Shown: positions 1 to 7,455 of the stretch, piece after piece
Numbering within the stretch: the stretch's first letter is position 1
Layout: the number at the start of each line of letters is the position of its first letter
Assembly (NCBI GenBank): GCA_030526405.1
Contig: JAUNCZ010000017.1
Location: 1-53,431, forward strand
Direction of reading: 5' to 3'
DNA: 53,431 nucleotides
Origin: Lachnospiraceae bacterium
GTDB lineage: Bacteria > Bacillota > Clostridia > Lachnospirales > Lachnospiraceae
Notes under the pieces: model-generated
What the model was told of the DNA's origin: nothing
What the model saw: only the letters and a program-made list of their open reading frames with translations
Database searches by the model: none
Translations under genes and position numbers: made by a program

Positions 1-105
1 GCAAGACGAAGTCGATGCTTGAAGCTTAGTACCGCTGGAGCGAGGACCTAAGCGAAAGCGGTCCCTGAAGTAACTACTGACATTTAGCAATATTCAAAAA
101 GGGGA

Positions 106-145
106 AGAAAAAGGGGCCATCGCAACGGTTGTTGCGACAGCCCCT
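106..145 (-). terminator. intrinsic terminator of the ABC-F gene
   Basis: GC-rich hairpin at 113-145, with GGGGC/GCCCC outer arms and TCGCAAC/GTTGCGA-type inner arms. On the minus strand it is followed by a T tract (106-112), directly after the ABC-F stop codon. Its sequence is nearly the same as the terminators at 31910 and 27517 and related to that at 22593. The first 100 bases of the window upstream of it show no convincing gene. Confidence 0.88.
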
Positions 146-152
146 TCCATTT

Positions 153-1727
153 TTACAGAAGCTCTCTGGCCTCTTTATATTTTCCGTTCTTCAGCAACGC
201 ATTGATGCGGATCTCACGCTCCTTGCGAAGCTTCTCCTGCTCAAACACATCACTTTCAAAATAGTTTTTGTAGATCATCTTGCGGAATGCACGGCCGCTC
301 ATCTCACGCATGGTCTGATTCTCCAGCAGAAGAATGCGGTCCGCACAGTTTGTCACTGTGTAGAAATCATGAGAAACCATGATCACAGTTCCCTGATATG
401 CCTCAATGGCCTGCTCCAGCGCAATCTGTGCATAAGTATCCAGATGGCTGGTAGGCTCATCCAGAAGCAGTACAGGGGCAGATCCTGCTGCGATCTCACG
501 AAGCTGCTTCAGATTCTTCTCTCCTCCTGAGAGCTGCTCCTCATCCTCATAGATCTGCGTAAAGAAGTCAGTCTTCAGATCTCCACAATACTTTTCATAG
601 ATATCCCTTAAAATGCTGGACTTTCCGGTTCCGTTAGCACCCACAATGGCCACCTTCTCACCGGCACGGATGCAGAAGGAAACATCCTTCAGGATCTCTC
701 TGTCATAGGAAAGACTGTAATCCTTCACCTCCAGAAGAAGAGAATCCTTCTCCGGCCAGTCCTCCTCCGGAACAGGGAAGGTAAAATCATAGTCATGATC
801 CTCGATAAACGGATTCTTTGCAGCTCTCTCCTGAAGACGCTCCAGATAGGAAACACGGGCATGGAGCTGACGTCCCTTGGCAGCGCTGTCCACATTTGTG
901 GCGAGGTTGCGCATCTTCTCCACTACCTTTTTCTGAATCTCGATCCATTCTGTATCCTTCACATGCTGCTCCTGCATATCGATCTTTGTCTCCAGCATAG
1001 ACAGATTATACTCGGCAAATGTTCCCGGGAACTCCATCAGCTCCATATTCTCCAGATGAAGAATCTTGTTAAAGCACTGAGCCAGCAGAAGTCGGTTGTG
1101 GGTAATTGCCAGGATGGTGCCCTCATACTGGTTGATCAGCTTCATCAGACCAATCAGATTCTCGAAGTCCAGAAATGCATCCGGCTCATCCATAATAAGA
1201 AGCTGTGGTTTCAGAAGCATATTTCTGATAATTGACAGCAGCTTATACTCTCCTCCACTGATCTTATCCACAGGTGTATCTGTGAGAGCAGTCAGACCTG
1301 CGATGGCCAGCTGTTTCCGGATATTGGTATCTGCATTGTAACCATCTACCGCCTCAATTCTGTCCAGGCACTGCTGGTAACGGCCATACACCTCATCCAT
1401 ATCCTCTGCTGTGCCCATCTCAGCACAGATAGCGTCCGCCTCACTCTGCAGCTGCAGGAAGGGCTCATTCAGAAAATCATAGGAGCTCATGGTTCCCTCA
1501 TGCTGCACATACTGGGCAATATAGCAGATTCTAACAGATGGATCCTTCTCAATTTTTCCGTCATACAGGTATTTTTCCGTATCCATCAGCATCTCCACCA
1601 GTGTACTTTTTCCGGTGCCGTTGCTTCCGATGAGCACTGCGTGCTCTCTTTCTTCTATTTCAAAACAGATTTTATTGTATAAATCCTTCTGGGGAAAACC
1701 AAAAGAAAGATCTGTTACTTTTATCAT
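153..1727 (-). CDS. ABC-F family ATPase (ribosome-associated, duplicated ABC domains)
   Basis: This is a soluble protein of 524 residues with two ABC ATPase modules and no membrane segment, the layout of the ABC-F family. These proteins bind the ribosomal E site and act as translation factors or antibiotic-protection proteins. Module 1 has Walker A GSNGTGKST near residue 34, signature ISGGE near 166 and Walker B ending DEPDAFLD (Asp replaces the usual Thr). Module 2 has GANGTGKSS, LSGGE and DEPTSHLD. A charged helical linker of about 80 residues joins them, as expected for the inter-domain arm. The ATG at 1727 follows a GGTGAAG-type ribosome binding site. Whether it confers drug resistance cannot be read from sequence. 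The long upstream region with a short ORF would suit the leader attenuation known for ABC-F resistance genes, but that is inference. Confidence 0.9.
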   Translation of the reverse strand: MIKVTDLSFGFPQKDLYNKICFEIEEREHAVLIGSNGTGKSTLVEMLMDTEKYLYDGKIEKDPSVRICYIAQYVQHEGTMSSYDFLNEPFLQLQSEADAICAEMGTAEDMDEVYGRYQQCLDRIEAVDGYNADTNIRKQLAIAGLTALTDTPVDKISGGEYKLLSIIRNMLLKPQLLIMDEPDAFLDFENLIGLMKLINQYEGTILAITHNRLLLAQCFNKILHLENMELMEFPGTFAEYNLSMLETKIDMQEQHVKDTEWIEIQKKVVEKMRNLATNVDSAAKGRQLHARVSYLERLQERAAKNPFIEDHDYDFTFPVPEEDWPEKDSLLLEVKDYSLSYDREILKDVSFCIRAGEKVAIVGANGTGKSSILRDIYEKYCGDLKTDFFTQIYEDEEQLSGGEKNLKQLREIAAGSAPVLLLDEPTSHLDTYAQIALEQAIEAYQGTVIMVSHDFYTVTNCADRILLLENQTMREMSGRAFRKMIYKNYFESDVFEQEKLRKEREIRINALLKNGKYKEARELL

Positions 1728-2212
1728 TCTTCACCTATTCCTCTCTACAGGGCCTTCAGAGGCTTCCACGGCTCCTGATTCCCGGTTTTTCAACTACTCC
1801 ACCTACTTCGGAGGATACATACAGTCAGTTTATAGTACTCTGTTCCGGACAGTTTCGTCAACTTTTCTTTTGCAGGGCGGAGAGACAATTTCATCAATTG
1901 TATCTGCTTTGCGCCATAATCACAGCAAGATAATATACATGGTACATTGTCTTTTTTGTTTTTGTTCATGATATAATAAAAATAAGCCTTATATTTTCTA
2001 TATGTGCTCGAGAACGCATAAAGAATTTAATCGCTTTAATTCGAGTGTATTTTCTATATTATGGCAATATTAATGAACTTTTTATCATGATTGTTACACT
2101 TTCCTGTAGTATGATAAAACCATCAAAGAGAGACATACTTGAATGTAAACCCATAAGAGAACTTCTCCTTTGAAAACTCAATTATTCACTATTCATATTC
2201 TTTTTCCTAGTC

Positions 2213-2250
2213 AGCCCCGGTTCTCCCAATCCGGGGCTGGTTTTCTTTTC
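2213..2250 (+). terminator. orphan intrinsic terminator
   Basis: Perfect arms AGCCCCGG (2213-2220) and CCGGGGCT (2231-2238) are followed by GGTTTTCTTTTC. It points in the plus direction, but the only upstream gene runs the other way, so it must end an unannotated RNA or act on the 2392 gene's leader. Confidence 0.8.
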
Positions 2251-2322
2251 CCATATCCACGTGGGTGAAGGGGAACACTTTGAAAATATAACGACTTTTT
2301 ATTTCCTTTTATATTAAAATTG

Positions 2323-2331
2323 TGTTACAAT
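2323..2331 (+). promoter_or_regulatory. extended -10 promoter of the 2392 gene
   Basis: TG-T-TACAAT forms an extended -10 element at 2323-2331. The -35 region is weak. The start would be near 2338, giving a leader of about 50 bases that carries the AGGAAGGAG ribosome binding site ahead of the ATG at 2392. Confidence 0.55.
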
Positions 2332-2391
2332 ACAGAGTAGCCAACTATACGGCAATATGAAATTCCTATATCAGGAAGGAGACCGATTATT

Positions 2392-4119
2392 ATGCATGAT
2401 ATCAGTCGCATTAAAGATCTCCAGCTTCAGCAGACCAGTCTGACTGATCGTTTTGGAGAATTAGATGCCTTATTAGAAGAATTAAAATCCTTTCGCAGTG
2501 AGCAGGCATTTATCCCGGAAGAGCTGAATACTTCTATCTGCACCATGCTGTCAGATATCAAAAAGGATCAGCATACATTCCTTTCCGGATATGAAGCCCT
2601 TGATTTCGGTACCACACCATCCACTCTCACTGCATGCAGAACAGAGTTAGATGATTACGAGAACTATATTATTGAAAAAGCTACCTATGTAGATGTAATC
2701 AACTTTATCCTCTCTCTGGATTCTGACAACGCTTCCGCAAAAACAGCTCTGGAGCAGCATAAGGAGTTTGCTGCAGACTATGATTGCCGCGCTAATTCTG
2801 TGCAGCAGTGCGAGAGTGATCTTAAAAAATATATCCTGTTAAAAAAGGCTTACGAAGAGCAGGATCCAACAAAGCGTCTTTCAGATATCATCGAGTTAAG
2901 TCCTCTCATTGACTTCCCTCTCGTTGTTGCCCTGAATACCAACGCCTTAGTAAGCCACAGGGATGAACCCGCAGCCCAGCCTGCTCAGGATGCCGCAGTT
3001 ACGGCTGACTCTCCTGCTTCTGCTGCTCCCACCTACGTGGAACAGCCAGCACCTGCTCCAGCTCCGGTTCCATCCTACACAGTACCTCAGAGACCTGTTT
3101 CTGACCGCCCGGTACCGGATGAGGCTCCGGTTTTCCATCCAGGCATTGAAAACGGTCTGAACACTGAGCTGAGTTATGTGCTCTCCCGCGAGAGAACTGC
3201 AGCATCTCTGGCTGCTGATGTGGAACACACCACAGCACCTTCCGGTGAGAGAAATGCGCATTCCTCACAGACTGTGAAGGATCCATGGGGCGAGATCGGC
3301 ATCTACAATCCTGCCGCAATCTGCTACTCAGTTCCTGACGACAGGATGCAGATTTTCCGCTGTGACAAACCAAAAAAATTCTCTGTTTCTGATTTCCAGA
3401 AGGAAATGTCTCTGAAGGCCAAAAACAGATTCCAGAAACAGTGGGCCTTCAAGGATGCCTACCGCTACGGAGCCACCAGTCCTCTGATGCTGGCGGCGCT
3501 GATTAAGGAGGATCCGGATCTTGTGGAGGATGCCTGTGACACACTGGTGGACAATGGCTATCTGAAGGCATTTGAGCTTTCAGGTCCTGCCTACAGCAGT
3601 TTCGAAAGACTGTATGTGCTGACTGCCAGCGGCCGTAAGGTATTCACAAACCAGGAGACAGCCGCTCTTCTGAATCTGGCTCCTGTGGAGAAACCTGCCA
3701 CACCGCCTTTTGCCTCCCATGCAAATGCGGTACTGAACAGACAGCTGTTCCTGAAAACAAAAAAACTCATGGAGCAGTATATGCCATCCCGCCAGTTTAA
3801 TGTTGGTTCCTTCATTCTGGAGACAAACAGCTTTATCAACTTCTTCCAGTCCACCAACGGAACAGGAACCTACTCCTATGTCAGCGTTCTGGGCAATGAT
3901 CCGAAGGATTATCTGATCTTCAAGATTGAGCTGCAGGAGCTGCTTCATACACTGGATACTGTCACTGTTGTGGGTATGACCAAAGAGCATGCAAGAGCAC
4001 TGGCCGAGTGGATCTGGAACTGTTTCAGCAGAGAGCTGGCTGGCAAGAAGCTTCAGTTCTATGTGCATGAGAACAATACCTACTATTCTTTCCCGGATGA
4101 GAAAACATTCATTGCCTGA
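2392..4119 (+). CDS. uncharacterised protein: N-terminal helices, Ala/Pro-rich linker, winged-helix-like C-terminal part
   Basis: I do not recognise this 575-residue protein. Residues 1-170 are strongly helical, with heptad-like Leu spacing suggesting a coiled coil. Residues about 195-250 form a low-complexity Ala/Pro/Val linker. After a central Asp/Glu/Lys-rich part, residues about 350-425 contain a pattern typical of a winged helix: LMLAALIKEDP, then DTLVDNGYL, then a wing with RLYVLTASGRKVF. The C-terminal 130 residues look globular with alternating strands. There is no signal peptide or membrane segment. AGGAAGGAG lies about 12 bases before the ATG. Its stop shares one base (TGATG) with the start of the next gene, so the two are translationally coupled. 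A DNA-binding or scaffold role is only inference. Confidence 0.8.
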   Translation: MHDISRIKDLQLQQTSLTDRFGELDALLEELKSFRSEQAFIPEELNTSICTMLSDIKKDQHTFLSGYEALDFGTTPSTLTACRTELDDYENYIIEKATYVDVINFILSLDSDNASAKTALEQHKEFAADYDCRANSVQQCESDLKKYILLKKAYEEQDPTKRLSDIIELSPLIDFPLVVALNTNALVSHRDEPAAQPAQDAAVTADSPASAAPTYVEQPAPAPAPVPSYTVPQRPVSDRPVPDEAPVFHPGIENGLNTELSYVLSRERTAASLAADVEHTTAPSGERNAHSSQTVKDPWGEIGIYNPAAICYSVPDDRMQIFRCDKPKKFSVSDFQKEMSLKAKNRFQKQWAFKDAYRYGATSPLMLAALIKEDPDLVEDACDTLVDNGYLKAFELSGPAYSSFERLYVLTASGRKVFTNQETAALLNLAPVEKPATPPFASHANAVLNRQLFLKTKKLMEQYMPSRQFNVGSFILETNSFINFFQSTNGTGTYSYVSVLGNDPKDYLIFKIELQELLHTLDTVTVVGMTKEHARALAEWIWNCFSRELAGKKLQFYVHENNTYYSFPDEKTFIA

Positions 4120-4796
4120 TGCAGACTCCCGGTGAATTTCTCCGCAGCTTTATTCCAAGGTTTGTGGATGACAGGGTTCTGCTTTGGTTCTATGATCTGA
4201 TCCGCTGGGTCAGACTTCCGCTGCAGACAGCGGATTCTGCCAGACTGGAGCAAAACAGAGCCGCTTACCTCCAGCATCTGCCCTCCATCAGGAAGGCCGG
4301 TGGCTATGTGGAGGATCAGCAGAACTACGGTGATATGACCTATGGTCGCACCCTGCTGAAGGATACCGGCTGTGAAATACTGGCTGTATACAATGCGCTG
4401 AACACACTGGACAGCAGTTCCTGCCCCTCTCTTCCTGATATGATTCTTGATTTTGAGGCAGATGGAATGGTGCTTTCCGGCCGATTTGGCACATCCCCCA
4501 GAGCTCTGCTCCGGTATCTCATCAAAAAAGGATATTGCGCTGAGCTGATCACAGACTCCAGCTGCTTTGATACTCTGGGTCAGAGATACAGCAGTCTGAT
4601 TCTTACCCTGTACAACAACAGGGAGGATATCACTGAGGAGATCCACACCATTCATATTTCCAGATCTCCACAGGGCTTTACAGCCCACAATGCTTCCAGT
4701 CAGGGACCGGTACCCACCGTCAGCCAGCTGATTCGTATGCAGAATCATGGAAAAGGGAGAGGGATCTGTCTCATTGGAATAAACACCAGGGACTGA
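4119..4796 (+). CDS. C39-like (papain-fold) cysteine peptidase candidate
   Basis: This 225-residue protein is coupled to the preceding gene by a TGATG overlap. The stretch around residues 76-96 reads YGRTLLKDTGCEILAVYNAL. It matches the helix carrying the catalytic Cys in C39-like peptidases (Gly-Cys-Glu followed by a buried helix ending in Asn-Ala-Leu), making Cys85 the likely nucleophile. Towards the end, IHTIHI followed by GFTAHN would supply His176 and Asn191. No signal peptide is evident, though residues 17-33 are hydrophobic. Such proteins can process peptides or act as non-catalytic bacteriocin-type domains. With no exporter or small substrate peptide visible next door, the substrate is unknown. 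The family call rests on motif recognition only. Confidence 0.6.
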   Translation: MQTPGEFLRSFIPRFVDDRVLLWFYDLIRWVRLPLQTADSARLEQNRAAYLQHLPSIRKAGGYVEDQQNYGDMTYGRTLLKDTGCEILAVYNALNTLDSSSCPSLPDMILDFEADGMVLSGRFGTSPRALLRYLIKKGYCAELITDSSCFDTLGQRYSSLILTLYNNREDITEEIHTIHISRSPQGFTAHNASSQGPVPTVSQLIRMQNHGKGRGICLIGINTRD

Positions 4797-4865
4797 AAGC
4801 CATCCACCGGATCTTATCCGCAGCAGCAGATCAGTGAGAATTGAGTAAGTAAATATACATGTAAA

Positions 4866-4900
4866 GGAGACAGCGGTCAAAACCGCCGTCTCCTTTTTCT
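4866..4900 (+). terminator. intrinsic terminator of the 2392-4796 operon
   Basis: Arms GGAGACaGCGGT and ACCGCcGTCTCC around a CAAA loop, followed by TTTTTCTCTTT. It closes the two-gene unit about 70 bases after the stop codon. Confidence 0.92.
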
Positions 4901-5071
4901 CTTTACATTTTTGTTAATTTTTAATATAATATTTCTTAATAGTATTATTGAATAGTAACATAGGAACAGTTCATTCTCTGCTGCTTTCTGAAGCAGATCT
5001 GTTCCCGGGAATCTTATCTCAGAATCCTGAACGGATGGTGAACTGAAAAAAGAATTATTAGGGGAAGAGAC

Positions 5072-6073
5072 ATGGCAAGTAACAAACGAAACCGATATGA
5101 TCTGGATTTTGATGATAAAAAATCCCGTTCATCCTCCGGCTCTCGCACCAGTGGTTCCCAGAAATCGGAACCATCATCTCAAAACAGCAAATTTGATACC
5201 CAACAGTTATCCCGCAGTCTTGAAGAGCAGGCTGAAAGTCAGATCAGAAAGACTCGCAGGGAAATCACCTACACATCTGCTTCTTCAGCAGATTCCGATC
5301 CCTCATCCAGAAGAAGATCCCATTCATCTGCGGAACATTCCAGAATCAGAGAGGGTGAGTCTGCGATGACTTCAGCAGAGCGCCTCAGAGAGAGAAGACG
5401 TCAGAGAAGAGAAGCACAGATCTGGAACCGGGCTCATTTTACAGTTCGTATCCTGATTCTTCTGGTGCTTATTCTGGACATTATCGTCCTCCGTTTTGGT
5501 GTATTCAAGGGCGGCTTTCTCCCTGTATGGAATATTCTCACTTCCGGAAAATCCACCGTGGAGCAGCCTGCAGAGGAACAGCAGCTTCCAATTCAGGAAC
5601 AGTTGCTGACAGTGAATGAGTTTTCCCGTCCCGGAACTGCTCTGGATGCCATCAACGGAATTGTAATTCACTACATTGGAAATCCGGGAGCAGATGCCCA
5701 GGCCAACAGGGATTACTTCGAGAACCTGAAGGACGGAGCCAGCGGTGTATACGGCAGTTGCCATTATATCGTAGGTATAGATGGAACCATTATTCAGTGT
5801 ATCCCTGACAACGAGGTGGCTTATGCCACAGCAGAGAGAAACAACGACACCATTTCCATCCAGTTCTGTCATATGGATGATTCCGGTGTATTCACTCAGG
5901 AAACCTATCAGTCGCTGGTTCTGCTGACCGCGAAGCTCTGTACAGACTATAATCTTTCCACAGATCAGATTCTGCGTCACTACGATGTGAACCAGAAGCC
6001 CTGTCCAAAGTTTTTTGTGGAGTATCCCGATCAGTGGAACAATTTCATTGCTTCTGTGGAATCCTGCCTGTAA
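5072..6073 (+). CDS. membrane-anchored N-acetylmuramoyl-L-alanine amidase (Amidase_2 domain)
   Basis: This 333-residue enzyme is predicted to cut the bond between N-acetylmuramic acid and L-alanine in peptidoglycan. Residues 1-120 are a charged, Ser/Arg-rich, probably disordered cytoplasmic tail. Residues 124-141 are a single membrane segment. Residues 150-195 are a linker, and the amidase domain fills the C-terminal third. The zinc ligands expected in this fold are visible as His200 (in IVIHYIG), His303 (in LRHYDV) and Cys311 (in KPCPKFF). The long basic cytoplasmic tail is unusual for an amidase and could receive a regulatory signal. A GGGGAAGAGAC ribosome binding site precedes the ATG. The gene stands alone, closed by a bidirectional terminator shared with the convergent efflux operon. 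Confidence 0.88.
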   Translation: MASNKRNRYDLDFDDKKSRSSSGSRTSGSQKSEPSSQNSKFDTQQLSRSLEEQAESQIRKTRREITYTSASSADSDPSSRRRSHSSAEHSRIREGESAMTSAERLRERRRQRREAQIWNRAHFTVRILILLVLILDIIVLRFGVFKGGFLPVWNILTSGKSTVEQPAEEQQLPIQEQLLTVNEFSRPGTALDAINGIVIHYIGNPGADAQANRDYFENLKDGASGVYGSCHYIVGIDGTIIQCIPDNEVAYATAERNNDTISIQFCHMDDSGVFTQETYQSLVLLTAKLCTDYNLSTDQILRHYDVNQKPCPKFFVEYPDQWNNFIASVESCL

Positions 6074-6122
6074 GGGTATATGAAACAAAGTGCTTTTGAC
6101 ACCCAAATCCTGTTAAAGAGTA

Positions 6123-6162
6123 AAGTGCCCCGGACTGTTGCTACAGTCCGAGGCACTTATTT
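6123..6162. terminator. bidirectional terminator between convergent units
   Basis: Arms AAGTGCCcCGGACTGT and ACAGTCCGaGGCACTT around a TGCT loop. A/T-rich flanks on both sides serve both the amidase gene (plus) and the efflux permease gene (minus). Confidence 0.85.
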
Positions 6163-6189
6163 GTTACCCTTAAAAACCGTTTATTCCGT

Positions 6190-7443
6190 TTATTCATAGC
6201 GAAGAGCATCGATGGGGTTGAGATTTGCCGCCTTCATGGAAGGAGCAAGCCCAAAGATAATACCGATAGCCATGGAAAATGCCACTGAAATCACGATGGC
6301 AGGAATACTGATGGCCGAAGGAATCATAGCCACCGCTGATATCACCCTTGCCAGAGCAATGCCGATGACCACACCCAGGATACCTCCGATGGCACTGAGC
6401 AGTGCCGCTTCTGTGAGAAACTGTCCAAGGATTACACGTTTTTTTGCTCCCAGAGCCTTTTTCAGACCAATCTCTCTTGTTCTCTCTGTAACAGAAACCA
6501 GCATAATATTCATAACACCGATTCCTCCAACCAGAAGGGAAATGGCTGCGATTCCAATCATAAGAAAGTTTGTGGAAGCAGAGAGACTCTGGAGCTGTGC
6601 TGCGGTCTGGGCAAGATCCATACTGGCATAGGAAACATTTCCCTCCTGCACCTGCAGCTGACTGTTGAGATATTCCGCTGCCTCCTTGCCCACAGAGGTC
6701 ATGGTATTGGTGGCAGACGCCTTGATCAGGAAGTTCTGAGGCTCATCATACCGGAACACCACCGGCCACACGCTTTCAGGAATGTAGATGGCACCGGGCT
6801 GATCCTGCATATAGGTGTAATAATCGGAAATACTCTCGATCACCGGCTCAAAGGTACTTTTCTGATTCACAACTCCCACCACCACAAAGCATTCCCTGCT
6901 GATCTCAATGGTCTCTCCCACAGGATTCATTCCACCGAACACACCGTCCACCAGACTCTCATCCACCAGACAGACCTTATTATACCGCTGTCGGTCCTGC
7001 TCCGTGATTCCTCTGCCTGCAACCACCTCAAGATTTTTTGTCAGAAGATAGGAACTGTCGATCCCCAGCACAGAATTACCGTACATATCCTTTTTTCCAT
7101 AGTACATCTGATCCACATAGCTTCTTTTTCTGTACATGGAGACGCTTTCCACGTGATCCATCTCTTTTATGGCCTCCACAGCCCTGGTGTCAAACACAGG
7201 AATGCCGTCAGGAACCTCTGAATAGGAAAATGGATCCTCATACCCATCCTGGGTCAGCACAACATTCACCGTATGGGAACCATCCCCCACAAGGTTTTCC
7301 TCAATCTGCTTATTTGTACCCTGAATCAGAGATATGATCACGATAATGGCTGCAATTCCTATGATAATTCCAAGCATGGTGAGAAAGGAGCGCAGTTTAT
7401 GACTCCATATGCCTTTAAAAGACAGTCTGATATTTTCAGTCAC
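6190..7443 (-). CDS. MacB/FtsX-type ABC transporter permease
   Basis: This 417-residue permease has an N-terminal membrane helix (residues about 17-40), a large extracytoplasmic domain (about 45-285) and three C-terminal helices ending NPIDALRYE, as in the MacB-PCD/FtsX family. It would work with the ATPase at 9326 and the two adaptor proteins to export peptides, drugs or lipids across the cell envelope. The start is GTG at 7443, chosen because AAGGAGGTG lies six bases upstream. Only 12 bases separate it from the preceding adaptor gene, so the operon is tight. The substrate cannot be told. Confidence 0.93.
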   Translation of the reverse strand: MTENIRLSFKGIWSHKLRSFLTMLGIIIGIAAIIVIISLIQGTNKQIEENLVGDGSHTVNVVLTQDGYEDPFSYSEVPDGIPVFDTRAVEAIKEMDHVESVSMYRKRSYVDQMYYGKKDMYGNSVLGIDSSYLLTKNLEVVAGRGITEQDRQRYNKVCLVDESLVDGVFGGMNPVGETIEISRECFVVVGVVNQKSTFEPVIESISDYYTYMQDQPGAIYIPESVWPVVFRYDEPQNFLIKASATNTMTSVGKEAAEYLNSQLQVQEGNVSYASMDLAQTAAQLQSLSASTNFLMIGIAAISLLVGGIGVMNIMLVSVTERTREIGLKKALGAKKRVILGQFLTEAALLSAIGGILGVVIGIALARVISAVAMIPSAISIPAIVISVAFSMAIGIIFGLAPSMKAANLNPIDALRYE

Positions 7444-7455
7444 AGCTACACCTCC

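Larger units (their letters stand above)
1728..2391. other. 664-bp divergent intergenic region: ABC-F leader, short ORF, orphan terminator
   Basis: No gene longer than 60 codons is convincing here. On the minus strand, ATG at 1969 to TGA at 1790 opens a 59-codon frame without a clear ribosome binding site. It lies upstream of the ABC-F gene and could be a leader peptide. Near 1742-1770 arms CCTCT/AGAGG could fold over the ABC-F translation start. On the plus strand, arms CTCGA/TCGAG flank an AT-rich hairpin near 2008-2045. A strong plus-strand terminator at 2213-2250 has no annotated plus-strand gene in front of it, so a small RNA may end there. Confidence 0.5.
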
